From Lachnospiraceae bacterium (lineage in GTDB: Bacteria > Bacillota > Clostridia > Lachnospirales > Lachnospiraceae): DNA of 15,284 bases. Each line of letters starts with the position of its first letter. Position 1 is the first letter of the stretch. Made by a program: the position numbers and the translations under genes. The stretch spans positions 88,629-103,912 of the forward strand of contig CABJAV010000009.1 in assembly GCA_902363675.1 (NCBI GenBank), written 5' to 3'. The notes under the pieces were generated by a model, which made no database searches, had not been told where the DNA came from, and saw only the letters and a program-made list of their open reading frames with translations. This document shows, in pieces, positions 1-6,852 of this stretch.

Positions 1-414
1 AAAACAAAGAAAAAGATAGCATTATGCCATGAGAAAATAACAAATACCAGAAAAGATTATCTGCACAAGATGTCACATGAGATTATCAGCGAAAACCAAG
101 TGATAGTTTCGGAAGATTTGCAGATAAAAAACATGGTAAAAAATCATCATTTGGCAAAGTCCATAAGTGATGTATCATGGCATGAGCTGACAAGACAATT
201 AGAATATAAGGCCAAGTGGAATGGCAGAAAATATGTCAAAATAGATACATTCTATGCCAGTAGTCAATTGTGTTCAGTCTGTGGATACCAAAATACAGAG
301 ACGAAAAATCTGTCAGTAAGGGAATGGATATGTCCTGTCTGTGGAACAAATCATGACAGGGATATCAATGCAGCAAAGAATATACTGGAAGAAGGATTAA
401 GACAAATAGCATAA
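1..414 (+). CDS. tnpB: TnpB RNA-guided nuclease, C-terminal fragment (5' cut by window edge)
   Basis: The frame is open from base 1 and ends with TAA at 412-414, so only about 137 C-terminal residues are visible. They contain the end of the RuvC-like core and the zinc ribbon: an EDLQIKNM segment whose Glu matches the second RuvC acidic residue, the linker [10 protein letters not shown], a second pair WICPVCG (a CxxC...CxxC zinc ribbon), and [11 protein letters not shown] with the final catalytic Asp. TnpB is the ancestor-like relative of Cas12, using an omega RNA made from the element's right end to cut the donor site. The visible catalytic residues are intact, so the protein may be active if the unseen N-terminal part is whole. 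The ATG at 70 is internal and not a credible start. Confidence 0.9.
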   Translation, partial: KTKKKIALCHEKITNTRKDYLHKMSHEIISENQVIVSEDLQIKNMVKNHHLAKSISDVSWHELTRQLEYKAKWNGRKYVKIDTFYASSQLCSVCGYQNTETKNLSVREWICPVCGTNHDRDINAAKNILEEGLRQIA

Positions 415-574
415 AAATAACAATATAGGGCAGGGACTGCCCGAATTAACGCCTGTGGAGATAGTAGGGAGTAAAACATCCGGTGGATGTTTGTTCTGCT
501 CCGACCGGAGTGGAACGTAGAAACGAGGTCTGCGAAGCAGGAAGCCCATTGGCTTTAGACAATGGGTAGTTCAC
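1..574 (+). mobile_element. 3' part of an IS200/IS605-family (TnpB-carrying) insertion sequence
   Basis: The window opens inside a tnpB reading frame and continues into a right end with a stem CCCATTG / CAATGGG (about 544-566), followed by TAGTTCAC at 567-574. That subterminal hairpin plus short tail is characteristic of IS200/IS605 right ends. The left end and any tnpA lie outside the window, so it cannot be said whether the element is autonomous. The exact terminal base is estimated. No target-site duplication is expected for this family. Confidence 0.75.
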
Positions 575-595
575 ATGGAAAAAGGCAAGGGGCCG
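415..595 (+). ncRNA. putative omega RNA (reRNA) of the TnpB element, with guide
   Basis: In IS200/IS605 elements the omega RNA spans the end of tnpB and the right end, and the guide is the flanking DNA just past the element. The 160 bases after the tnpB stop hold several short stems (GGGCAG/CTGCCC near 427-440, CATCC/GGATG near 478-489, and the terminal CCCATTG/CAATGGG) and no gene. By this rule the guide would be about 16-20 bases starting near 575 (ATGGAAAAAGGCAAGG). Boundaries are inferred from family knowledge; transcription is not shown by sequence. Confidence 0.5.
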
Positions 596-917
596 GGAAA
601 ACGTCAAATTCTGCCTTTTAAGACACTTTACAAGATAATGGCGGCGACAAGCCTGCCTGCTCCTTTTGGGCGTGTCTGCAGCGGTAATAAAGCCGTCTCT
701 GGTGAAAGAACCATCAAAGATACCTGTGGAAGTACCAACAGAGAATGAAACGATCATCCAGGCGGGGGATTATAAAGTCACTGCAAAAGGAAATAAATCG
801 GATGAATTTTCTGTTTTCCTTTGGACAGATGGCACATATGCTTATTCTATCCATGCAGATAAACCCCTGAAAAACGCGGATATTTGCGCTTTTGTATATG
901 AAATTGAAAAAAAATAA
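575..917 (+). pseudogene. small single-pass membrane or exported protein, frame-broken, abutting the IS right end
   Basis: Two frames join into one plausible protein. Frame one from 575 reads MEKGKGPGKRQILPFKTLYK and continues to ATSL. Frame two, from about 657 to the TAA at 915-917, reads LLLLGVSAAVIKPSLVKEPS and then a hydrophilic tail. Removing one base from the run GCCTGCCTGC (about 651-660) would fuse them into about 114 residues: a basic N-terminus, one hydrophobic segment, and an extracytoplasmic domain. The tail contains GDYKVTAKGN and WTDGTYAYSIHADKPL, which resembles the ends of DUF4367-type anti-sigma-like proteins; this is a weak recognition. The IS lies directly upstream, so the original promoter and start may have been displaced. 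A sequencing error is also possible. Confidence 0.45.
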
Positions 918-936
918 AAAAATTTGAAAAAAAGTG

Positions 937-965
937 TTGACTTTCTATGTGGGCTATACTATAAT
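937..965 (+). promoter_or_regulatory. sigma-A promoter of the tRNA operon
   Basis: TTGACT at 937-942 and TATAAT at 960-965 are separated by 17 bases, a near-consensus housekeeping promoter. It sits about 40 bases upstream of the first tRNA. Confidence 0.85.
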
Positions 966-1007
966 CATTCTTGCGTCACGGATGAGGCGCACAAATGAAT
1001 AAGCCTA

Positions 1008-1082
1008 CGGGGTGTGGCTCAGCTTGGCTAGAGCGCCTGGTTTGGGACCAGGAGGTCGCAGGTTCGAATCCTGTCACCCCGA
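1008..1082 (+). tRNA. tRNA-Pro (anticodon TGG)
   Basis: Cloverleaf with acceptor CGGGGTG / CACCCCG, anticodon stem CCTGG/CCAGG around loop TTTGGGA giving TGG, T-loop GGTTCGAATC and discriminator A. No CCA is encoded. First gene of the tRNA operon. Confidence 0.95.
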
Positions 1083-1088
1083 CTGTGT

Positions 1089-1159
1089 GCGGGTGTAGTT
1101 CAATGGTAGAACACCAGCCTTCCAAGCTGGATACGTGGGTTCGATTCCCATCACCCGCT
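1089..1159 (+). tRNA. tRNA-Gly (anticodon TCC)
   Basis: Acceptor GCGGGTG / CACCCGC, anticodon stem CCAGC/GCTGG with loop CTTCCAA giving TCC, and T-arm GTGGGTTCGATTCCCAT. A perfect small hairpin (ATATTGCA / TGCAATAT, about 1163-1180) follows before the next tRNA and may act in processing. Confidence 0.95.
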
Positions 1160-1183
1160 TTGATATTGCAAATGCAATATTGT

Positions 1184-1257
<74 letters not shown>

Positions 1258-1321
1258 TTTCTTCTTAAATTTTAAGTAAGAAGTGAGTTCGTTGGTAGAT
1301 GCCGACGGAGTTGCGAGATAT

Positions 1322-1396
1322 GGTGGGTATAGCGCAGTTGGTTAGCGCGCCAGATTGTGGCTCTGGAGGCCCAGGGTTCGAATCCCTGTATCCACC
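1322..1396 (+). tRNA. tRNA-His (anticodon GTG)
   Basis: Acceptor GTGGGTA / TATCCAC with the extra G at -1 (1322) facing C73 (1396), as expected for tRNA-His. Anticodon stem CCAGA/TCTGG with loop TTGTGGC giving GTG. Confidence 0.95.
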
Positions 1397-1422
1397 CTGT
1401 TGCGGTAGCAACTACTAATTGT

Positions 1423-1494
1423 TGGGCTATCGCCAAGCGGTAAGGCACAGGATTTTGATTCCTGCATTCGTTGGTTCGAATCCAACTAGCCCAG
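1423..1494 (+). tRNA. tRNA-Gln (anticodon TTG)
   Basis: Acceptor TGGGCTA / TAGCCCA, anticodon stem CAGGA/TCCTG with loop TTTTGAT giving TTG, T-arm GTTGGTTCGAATCCAAC, discriminator G. Confidence 0.95.
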
Positions 1495-1510
1495 CTGTTT
1501 AATTAAATAT

Positions 1511-1583
1511 GGGATACTAGCTCAGTTGGTAGAGCACTTGACTTTTAATCAAGTTGTCGGGGGTTCGAATCCCCCGTGTCTCA
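1511..1583 (+). tRNA. tRNA-Lys (anticodon TTT)
   Basis: Acceptor GGGATAC / GTGTCTC (with G-T pairs), anticodon stem CTTGA/TCAAG with loop CTTTTAA giving TTT, T-arm GGGGGTTCGAATCCCCC. Last gene before the terminator. Confidence 0.95.
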
Positions 1584-1594
1584 TTCTTTAAAAT

Positions 1595-1619
1595 CCATGG
1601 CAGTTTGCCATGGTTTTTT
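1595..1619 (+). terminator. terminator of the tRNA operon
   Basis: Perfect stem CCATGGCA / TGCCATGG with a 3-base loop followed by TTTTTT, 12 bases after the last tRNA. Confidence 0.9.
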
Positions 1620-1700
1620 GTTGTCTTGTTAGAAAATTTGTTGCCTTTTTCCGAGCTCGGGAAATTAAATGGAAAGATAGATAATACCCCAATACAAGAA

Positions 1701-1727
1701 AACGGCTGCCAAATAGCAGCCGTTTTT
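1701..1727 (-). terminator. terminator of the MATE gene (bidirectional)
   Basis: Stem AACGGCTGC / GCAGCCGTT with a 6-base loop, flanked by A- and T-rich tracts on both sides. It begins directly after the MATE stop codon on the minus strand and could also stop plus-strand transcription. Confidence 0.85.
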
Positions 1728-3071
1728 TTAGACATGAATAATATTCCGTTTCATTTTCCTCTTCCAAAGTATGTAAGTCACAATCAGAAGAATTCCTGTT
1801 GTAAGCCAGGCGAATGGATCTGCAAAGCAGACACCCGTATAACCGTATGGTTTGGCTGCAAACAGGATTACAACATAGCGGCTTACTAATTCCAGAACAC
1901 CGCTGAGCATTGGCACGATGCCGCGATTAAGGCCCTGTAATGCATTACGGTATATGAAAATCCAGGCAAGCGGCAGCATGAAGATGCTTGCGATATAGAG
2001 ATAACGCATAGCGGATGCAACGGTTTCTGCCGATGGATTTTTGATGAACCAGCCAATCATATATGGACCGGCGAGACAGCAGATCGCAGCAGCAAGTCCG
2101 GCAGCAATAAAGCTCAGGAAAAAAGCGTTTTTCATTCCGTGATAAATGCGCTCGTATTTTCCGGCACCGAGGTTCTGACCACAGTAGGTAGCCATGGCAG
2201 TTCCCATGGTAGGCATGGTCTGTGTCGCAATGTTGGATACCTTGGATGCGGCAGTGAAAGCGGCCACAACACCAGAACCGAACACATTGATTGCACTCTG
2301 CAGAATCATTGTTCCGATTGCTGTGATCGAATAATTCAAAGCCATCGGGATACCAATGGAAAGCATGCGTCCAATTCCGCGCAGATCCCAGTAATAGTCA
2401 TCCCGGCTGGTGCGCAGAATATCATACTTTTTGAACATGACAACAAAGCAGAGGGCTGCGGCAACGCCCTGGGAAATTACTGTGGCATAAGCAGCGCCTG
2501 CGGTACCAAGCTTGACAGCTACAATTAAGAAAATATCCAATGCGATATTCAAGGCAGAGGAAAAAATCAGAAAATACAGTGGGGTCCGACTGTCTCCGAT
2601 GCCACGGAGAATGCCGGAAGCCACATTGTAGGCCATCGTACAGATGATACCAGCGAAAATCACACTGATATAGCTGTCCGCTAGAGAAAGGATGTTCTCG
2701 GGTGTATTCAGCCAAAGCAACAGCTGTCTGGAAGCAAGCACGGTCGGTACACTCAATACGATTGAAATGATCACTGTCAGAACAAGGGAAAGTGCGACAT
2801 TATGCTTCAGAAGCTTAAAATCTTTCGCTCCGAATGCGTGGGAGATCATGACACCAAAACCCTGGGCGATTCCGTTGGCGAAACCGAGAACCAGAAACAT
2901 CAGGCAGCCCGTAGAACCGACGGCGGCCAGAGCATCCTCCCCAAGATACCGGCCTACAATGATGGTATCCACCATGTTGTAGAACTGCTGAAAAATATTT
3001 CCAAGCAAAACCGGAATTGAAAAAAGAAGAATAATTTTCATCGGATTACCGATTGTCATATCTTTTCTCAT
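1728..3071 (-). CDS. MATE family efflux transporter
   Basis: A 447-aa integral membrane protein of the multidrug and toxic compound extrusion family, which exports drugs or metabolites using Na+ or H+ gradients. The N-terminus carries the family signature: NPMKIILLFSIPVLLGNIFQ, then NMVDTIIVGRYLG and ALAAVGS. The second half repeats the fold, beginning near residue 235 (IGRMLSIGIPMALNYSITAI), as expected for two six-helix MatE bundles. Length is normal for the family. The ATG at 3071 is chosen because AAGAGGAG lies 8 bases upstream and the family N-terminus starts there. It stands alone on the minus strand with its own terminator; no neighbouring regulator is visible. The substrate cannot be told from sequence. 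Confidence 0.95.
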   Translation of the reverse strand: MRKDMTIGNPMKIILLFSIPVLLGNIFQQFYNMVDTIIVGRYLGEDALAAVGSTGCLMFLVLGFANGIAQGFGVMISHAFGAKDFKLLKHNVALSLVLTVIISIVLSVPTVLASRQLLLWLNTPENILSLADSYISVIFAGIICTMAYNVASGILRGIGDSRTPLYFLIFSSALNIALDIFLIVAVKLGTAGAAYATVISQGVAAALCFVVMFKKYDILRTSRDDYYWDLRGIGRMLSIGIPMALNYSITAIGTMILQSAINVFGSGVVAAFTAASKVSNIATQTMPTMGTAMATYCGQNLGAGKYERIYHGMKNAFFLSFIAAGLAAAICCLAGPYMIGWFIKNPSAETVASAMRYLYIASIFMLPLAWIFIYRNALQGLNRGIVPMLSGVLELVSRYVVILFAAKPYGYTGVCFADPFAWLTTGILLIVTYILWKRKMKRNIIHV

Positions 3072-3104
3072 TGTTTGTACTCCTCTTATTAAATTTTATC
3101 AAAC

Positions 3105-3132
3105 AATATACTGCTCCGAAAAATTACGTAAA
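3105..3132 (-). promoter_or_regulatory. possible promoter of the MATE gene
   Basis: On the minus strand, TTTACG and TATATT are spaced by 16 bases just upstream of the gene. The -35 matches consensus at only 4 of 6 positions, so this is tentative. Confidence 0.35.
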
Positions 3133-3160
3133 GAAAGAGACTAACGAAAAGTTAGTCTCT
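3130..3160 (-). terminator. terminator after tRNA-Leu
   Basis: Ten-base-pair stem AGAGACTAAC / GTTAGTCTCT with a 5-base loop. On the minus strand it is followed by TTCTTT. It lies immediately downstream of tRNA-Leu. Confidence 0.75.
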
Positions 3161-3163
3161 GAC

Positions 3164-3244
3164 TGCGGGCAACAGGACTTGAACCTGCACGTCGTAGACA
3201 CTAGAACCTAAATCTAGCGCGTCTGCCAATTCCGCCATGCCCGC
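3164..3244 (-). tRNA. tRNA-Leu (anticodon TAG)
   Basis: On the minus strand, acceptor GCGGGCA / TGCCCGC, anticodon stem CTAGA/TCTAG with loop TTTAGGT giving TAG, a long class II variable arm, T-arm CAGGTTCAAGTCCTG and discriminator A. Confidence 0.95.
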
Positions 3245-3291
3245 TGTTCGTTATAAAATTTTTGTAGAGTAGTATATAACGTTACTTATTA

Positions 3292-3320
3292 ACTATACAG
3301 ATTTGATATAAGAATGTCAA
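3292..3320 (-). promoter_or_regulatory. promoter of tRNA-Leu
   Basis: Minus-strand TTGACA (3315-3320) and TATAGT (3292-3297) are spaced by 17 bases, about 48 bases upstream of tRNA-Leu. It is divergent from the tRNA-Ile promoter. Confidence 0.75.
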
Positions 3321-3339
3321 TATTTTTTTAAAAAATGTC

Positions 3340-3368
3340 TTGACGAATAAGGAAAAATATTGTAGTAT
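3340..3368 (+). promoter_or_regulatory. promoter of tRNA-Ile
   Basis: TTGACG at 3340-3345 and TAGTAT at 3363-3368, spacer 17 bases, 25 bases upstream of tRNA-Ile. TATACT at 3366 is an alternative -10, but its spacing would be long. Confidence 0.65.
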
Positions 3369-3392
3369 ACTAAAAGCGCAGGAAATGCGAAT

Positions 3393-3466
<74 letters not shown>

Positions 3467-3474
3467 TAATTAAA

Positions 3475-3504
3475 AAGTCCGTGACTTAGGTCACGGGCTT
3501 TTTT
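3475..3504 (+). terminator. terminator of tRNA-Ile
   Basis: GC-rich stem GTCCGTGAC / GTCACGGGC with a short loop followed by TTTTTT. The AAAAAG before it would also allow termination of the convergent minus-strand gene. Confidence 0.85.
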
Positions 3505-3544
3505 CATGTCTATATACAGATGCATCATATTGCAGAGCACCGGA

Positions 3545-3844
3545 TTAAACAAAAATCGTTTTCTTCTCATGCGACCACAGTTCCGGATGCTCTTCATACT
3601 GGGTGTTGATCCAGTCTACGACCTGCTGTTTTCCTTCATCTGAAAAAGGCACAGTGAAGTCAAACTTTTTGTCATCATCGGTCAGGTCAAAAATCAGCGG
3701 ACCAGGCCATACCCATGCATGGAAAATTTCATCCCCATCCTCCGGGGCTTCCCTTTTAATAAGAAAGCGCATTCCATTGATCCAGCCGGTGTAGCTGGTC
3801 TTTCTATAATAATTGAGATTCAATACTTCATCAAATGTAAGCAT
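3545..3844 (-). CDS. conserved-looking hypothetical protein, 99 aa
   Basis: I do not recognise a named family. The ATG at 3844 is preferred to a longer upstream start because GAGGGAG lies about 7 bases before it; the longer start at 3901 has no comparable site. The product, beginning MLTFDEVLNLNYYRKTSYTG, is soluble and acidic. It is rich in aromatic residues (GWINGMRFLIKRE, HAWVWPGPLIFDLT), looks like a compact alpha/beta protein, and has no signal peptide or membrane segment. It converges on the tRNA-Ile terminator, which probably serves both transcripts. It stands alone, with the next gene divergent. Confidence 0.7.
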   Translation of the reverse strand: MLTFDEVLNLNYYRKTSYTGWINGMRFLIKREAPEDGDEIFHAWVWPGPLIFDLTDDDKKFDFTVPFSDEGKQQVVDWINTQYEEHPELWSHEKKTIFV

Positions 3845-4025
3845 AAGCGTTCTCCCTCTTACAAATTTCTTTTGACTGTCCTCTATCAGTTTACCACACA
3901 TTTACAAAAAGAGAGGCATGTTTTTGTGGAAACACTTACCAAATTTATTGGAGACAAAGGAACGAATATGCGCTATAATAATTCTATACGGTTTGGGAAA
4001 GGTATAACAGATACGGGTAAGGAAC

Positions 4026-4781
4026 ATGTTTGGAAAAGACGATGAACTGGAGAAAGTAAAAAGCGCATTAGCTGCGATGGACGGGGATATGTCGGCATTT
4101 CGTGTATGGCAGAAGCAGTATGACAAGTTGAACCGGCAGTGGCAGGCGGTGCAGGAACGGTATCAGAAGGCACGCCAGATAACGGAACAGGTACATAGGA
4201 ACGCAAAGCAACTCGAAGAAATTCTGGTGGACGATACGCAGGGACAGAGGAAAGAAGCCGCACGGATCCTGAAGGAGTGGAAGCGTCTGCAGAATGGATT
4301 TGACCATGAATTTCTTATCAGTAAGGAAGACAGGGAATTTCATTCGACATATGACACAATCGTGCGTCTGGGAATCAAAGCGGTGGATAAGGAAGACCAG
4401 AAACTCATTTTGCAGAGCGAAGTGGAAAATCTGATTGCTTTGCTGGAGGAAAATCTCGAGAAGAAGCAGCCATCTGCCTGGAAACTGTGCTTTTTTACAT
4501 TAAATCACGGGGAACAGGAGCTGATAGAACTTCCACCGGCAGAAAAACTCAATTGCATCGATACTACGTATCAGCAGGAATTCCTTCAGCCAATCATTGC
4601 CTTGCTCGTATTTGCCATTGACCGGGCAGATGCCAGAAGAGAAATGTTTACAGCTGCGACAGATCGCAAAAGTAGAAAGCTGGCAGAGGCGACGGCGGTA
4701 CTCGACAACCGGCAGGGGAATGAGGATACACTCGATGAACGCGCAAAGCGTATTCTAGGAGGATTCGTAGAGGTAGAGTAA
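4026..4781 (+). CDS. hypothetical coiled-coil protein, 251 aa
   Basis: Not assigned to a family. The ATG at 4026 is preceded by AAGGAAC at short spacing and by a TATAAT-like -10 at 3974-3979 with no good -35. Residues 1-70 are charged and Gln-rich with heptad-like spacing, suggesting coiled coil. Residues 75-150 continue mostly helical (EAARILKEWKRLQNGFDHEF, LQSEVENLIALLEENLEKKQ). The middle has a more globular stretch (AWKLCFFTLNHGEQELIELP), and the C-terminus is again helical. No membrane segment or catalytic motif is seen. The next gene starts 43 bases downstream on the same strand with no terminator between them, so the two are probably co-transcribed. Confidence 0.75.
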   Translation: MFGKDDELEKVKSALAAMDGDMSAFRVWQKQYDKLNRQWQAVQERYQKARQITEQVHRNAKQLEEILVDDTQGQRKEAARILKEWKRLQNGFDHEFLISKEDREFHSTYDTIVRLGIKAVDKEDQKLILQSEVENLIALLEENLEKKQPSAWKLCFFTLNHGEQELIELPPAEKLNCIDTTYQQEFLQPIIALLVFAIDRADARREMFTAATDRKSRKLAEATAVLDNRQGNEDTLDERAKRILGGFVEVE

Positions 4782-4824
4782 TAATAAAAACAGCATAGAA
4801 AAACATAATGTAAAGGAGAATGAC

Positions 4825-5487
4825 ATGGTAAGTGTACTTTCCATTTTAATTTGGATTGTTGTGATTGTTGGTATTGTAAAGGGCTTTTCCGGAAATGATA
4901 GCAAGAAGACACAGCCAACTCAAAATTCCACACAGAAGACGGTGCAGCAGTTCAAGAGCGGTGCACAGAAGATTATAAGTGAGATCAGTGCTTATGCCGA
5001 TGCAGCCGAGCAGGGTACAAGTACAGGCAACAAAACTTCCTATAATCAGACACAGAGATCATACAACGCGCAGCAGAATGCGTATGCGCAGCCGAAGCAG
5101 CCGAAACGTCAGATGACAGCGGCTGAGCGAGCCAAATTAGATGCATACCGTCAGCAGAAAGCTGCTGCAAAGTCGGCGCAGCCGACCAATATCGTGGATC
5201 GTGCGAAGCAGAATACAAATAAATATGCAGAAGACACGACTTTAGAACAGTTAGAGAAAGAACATAAGCATTCCGAACGCGAAAGCAAAGCGGAGGCGGC
5301 TTATGTGGCAAAGGAACGTGAGGAACACAGAAAGCTTCATACAGAGCCGATTCCACCGGTTGAGGAAGAAAGCCTGTTAGGAAGTGTGCAGGATCTTATG
5401 ATCAAGGGATATGACGGAAATCTGAGCTTTGAGCGTGATTTCGTCGGAGAAGCGATGGATTTGTTAAATTCATTTACCGTTCAGTAA
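4825..5487 (+). CDS. membrane-anchored Gln-rich hypothetical protein, 220 aa
   Basis: The N-terminus (VLSILIWIVVIVGIVKGFSG, about residues 4-23) is one transmembrane helix or uncleaved signal anchor. About residues 24-110 form a low-complexity, Gln/Asn/Thr-rich linker with many polar repeats (NAQQNAYAQPKQPKRQ). Residues 110-175 are strongly charged and likely helical. A short ordered C-terminal domain (SLLGSVQDLMIKGYDGNLSF) ends the protein. AAGGAGA lies 6 bases before the ATG. It probably shares a transcript with the coiled-coil gene upstream, suggesting a membrane-associated pair. No known domain is recognised. Confidence 0.8.
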   Translation: MVSVLSILIWIVVIVGIVKGFSGNDSKKTQPTQNSTQKTVQQFKSGAQKIISEISAYADAAEQGTSTGNKTSYNQTQRSYNAQQNAYAQPKQPKRQMTAAERAKLDAYRQQKAAAKSAQPTNIVDRAKQNTNKYAEDTTLEQLEKEHKHSERESKAEAAYVAKEREEHRKLHTEPIPPVEEESLLGSVQDLMIKGYDGNLSFERDFVGEAMDLLNSFTVQ

Positions 5488-5502
5488 ACGAGTAAGAGAT
5501 AG

Positions 5503-5573
5503 TGTCAAGTTTTCTATGAAAACTTGACATGTAGCGTCAGCCCATTTGCTGAAAGCAAATTATGCATGGGCTG
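5503..5573 (+). promoter_or_regulatory. two strong inverted repeats between the membrane-protein gene and the DUF1653 gene
   Basis: The first is a perfect 12-bp stem (5503-5514 with 5518-5529) around a 3-base loop and has no T-tract. The second is a stem CAGCCCA / TGGGCTG (5538-5544, 5567-5573) enclosing a nested hairpin TTTGCT-gaa-AGCAAA. They end 27 bases before the next start codon. They may be a weak terminator plus a structured leader. No known riboswitch class is recognised. Confidence 0.5.
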
Positions 5574-5600
5574 ATGTTCAATAGAATTGGAGGCATAAAA

Positions 5601-6170
5601 ATGGAACGTAGACCAAAGCCGGGAGAAAAATACCGGCATTTTAAAAATAAACTGTATCAGGTCATCACCATTGCGAAACATTCGGAGACGGGCGAAGAAT
5701 TGGTTATTTATCAGGCATTATATGGTGACTTTGGTGTGTATGCAAGACCGCTTGCAATGTTTGTAAGCGAAGTGGATCATGAGAAATATCCGCAGGTGCA
5801 GCAGAAGTACCGGTTTGAATTTGTGGAAGATGAAAATCAGACAGCAGAAGATTTGGTGGCAGATGCAGTTGCAACGGAGAAAGAGACAGAAGCAAATACT
5901 ACGAATGATGCAATTGTGACAGATGCGAACACAGATGCAGAATCGCAGGTGGAGCCGAAACTGATGGAATTCTTAGAGGCCGACAGTTTCCAGGAAAAAT
6001 ACAATATTCTGGTTTCCATGCAGGATATTATCACAGATAGCATGATCGATACCATGGCTGTGGTTATGGATGTGGTAATCCCGGAGGGGGATATTGAGAA
6101 ACGTTATGATGATTTGAAATACACGATTCGTACGAGACAACAATACGAGTACGCAAACAGGCTTCGCTAG
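5601..6170 (+). CDS. DUF1653 domain protein, 189 aa
   Basis: Residues 5-65 match the DUF1653 pattern: [20 protein letters not shown], then [19 protein letters not shown] and [13 protein letters not shown]. This small beta-rich domain of unknown function is common in bacteria and usually stands alone. Here it is followed by an acidic Ala/Thr/Asp-rich linker (about residues 80-120) and a helical C-terminal domain ([40 protein letters not shown]), so this is a longer two-domain form. The start at 5601 is chosen because TTGGAGG lies 7 bases upstream; an ATG at 5562 falls inside the upstream hairpin. Its TAG stop is shared with the convergent CYTH gene through a CTAG palindrome at 6167-6170. Confidence 0.85.
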   Translation: MERRPKPGEKYRHFKNKLYQVITIAKHSETGEELVIYQALYGDFGVYARPLAMFVSEVDHEKYPQVQQKYRFEFVEDENQTAEDLVADAVATEKETEANTTNDAIVTDANTDAESQVEPKLMEFLEADSFQEKYNILVSMQDIITDSMIDTMAVVMDVVIPEGDIEKRYDDLKYTIRTRQQYEYANRLR

Positions 6171-6619
6171 TGAAGCCCGTGTGCGCTCATATAACTGTTG
6201 TGGTATTTGCCGGAGTTGGTGACATCCTCTCCGAACCATGCTGGTGGAACGAAACTGTTTGCTTCTTCCACGGTATCAAATTCCACTTCGACGAGCAATA
6301 AGCCGCTTAACTCCTGTTCAAAGACATCGAGTTCAGCGGTTAATTTTTCGTTTAAAGGTATGAGATAGCGCTTTTTGGCAATGAGCAATCCGTCAATTTT
6401 CGGGAGCAGATGCGTGTAAGCTTCTTTGGTCAACGGCAGGTTATATTCTTCCCGGACCATAAGGCCTTCACCTTTGTAGGTGAGATAATACGTGTCGTTG
6501 GAGCGGCGGATGCGTACCACCGGACTTGTGCACAGATAGCCCTGCGCAATTTGCTTGCATTCATAATTCTCTAAATTTTCCGGAAGTGTTTTTACCAGAT
6601 ATTTGCGTTCAATTTCCAT
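6167..6619 (-). CDS. CYTH domain protein (triphosphate tunnel metalloenzyme family), 150 aa
   Basis: The N-terminus [10 protein letters not shown] is the ExExK signature of the CYTH/triphosphate tunnel fold, followed by the usual basic and acidic strand residues: [35 protein letters not shown] and [20 protein letters not shown]. Members hydrolyse inorganic triphosphate or thiamine triphosphate with a divalent metal; some are adenylate cyclases. About 150 aa with CYTH only and no CHAD domain fits the inorganic triphosphatase-like group. The ATG at 6619 has AGGAGG 6 bases upstream, and the ExExK motif must lie at the very N-terminus, so the longer frame is rejected. It converges on the DUF1653 gene with a 4-bp stop overlap and is divergent from the DJ-1 gene. 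Confidence 0.92.
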   Translation of the reverse strand: MEIERKYLVKTLPENLENYECKQIAQGYLCTSPVVRIRRSNDTYYLTYKGEGLMVREEYNLPLTKEAYTHLLPKIDGLLIAKKRYLIPLNEKLTAELDVFEQELSGLLLVEVEFDTVEEANSFVPPAWFGEDVTNSGKYHNSYMSAHGLH

Positions 6620-6668
6620 GAAGACCTCCTGTTGTTTAAGAAAAGGGTTATTCACATTTTATGTTTTC

Positions 6669-6698
6669 ATTGTAATAGATTGTGGTTGGTAAATACAA
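6669..6698 (-). promoter_or_regulatory. possible promoter of the CYTH gene
   Basis: Minus-strand TTGTAT and TACAAT are spaced by 18 bases, about 50 bases upstream of the start codon. Moderate match to sigma-A consensus. Confidence 0.45.
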
Positions 6699-6775
6699 GA
6701 AAAATATGTAACATTGCGGAAAAGTATTGTGGAAAACAGCAATGAAGACGAACAGGAAAAAGTGCAGAGGCAGGT

Positions 6776-6804
6776 TTGACAACAAGCAGACAAATTCATA
6801 TAAT
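6776..6804 (+). promoter_or_regulatory. consensus sigma-A promoter of the DJ-1 gene
   Basis: TTGACA (6776-6781), a 17-base spacer and TATAAT (6799-6804): an exact consensus promoter, implying strong expression. The leader to the ATG is about 40 bases. Confidence 0.9.
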
Positions 6805-6852
6805 TTTGTTAAATACGAATAGGAACAAATAATATAATGGAGGAAATAAGTA

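Noticed and set aside
446..757. Minus-strand 103-aa frame over the IS right end
   Set aside because: It covers the omega RNA region and the neighbouring gene in antisense, without a ribosome site.
2139..2982. Plus-strand open frames inside the MATE gene
   Set aside because: They are antisense shadows of a clear full-length transporter, have no ribosome sites and show no protein-like composition.
3719..4045. Plus-strand 108-aa frame overlapping the 99-aa minus gene and the start of the coiled-coil gene
   Set aside because: No ribosome site, overlaps genes on both strands, and includes the likely promoter of the next gene.
5562..5600. Upstream ATG of the DUF1653 gene
   Set aside because: It lies within the 3' arm of a strong hairpin without a ribosome site, while ATG 5601 has TTGGAGG at proper spacing.
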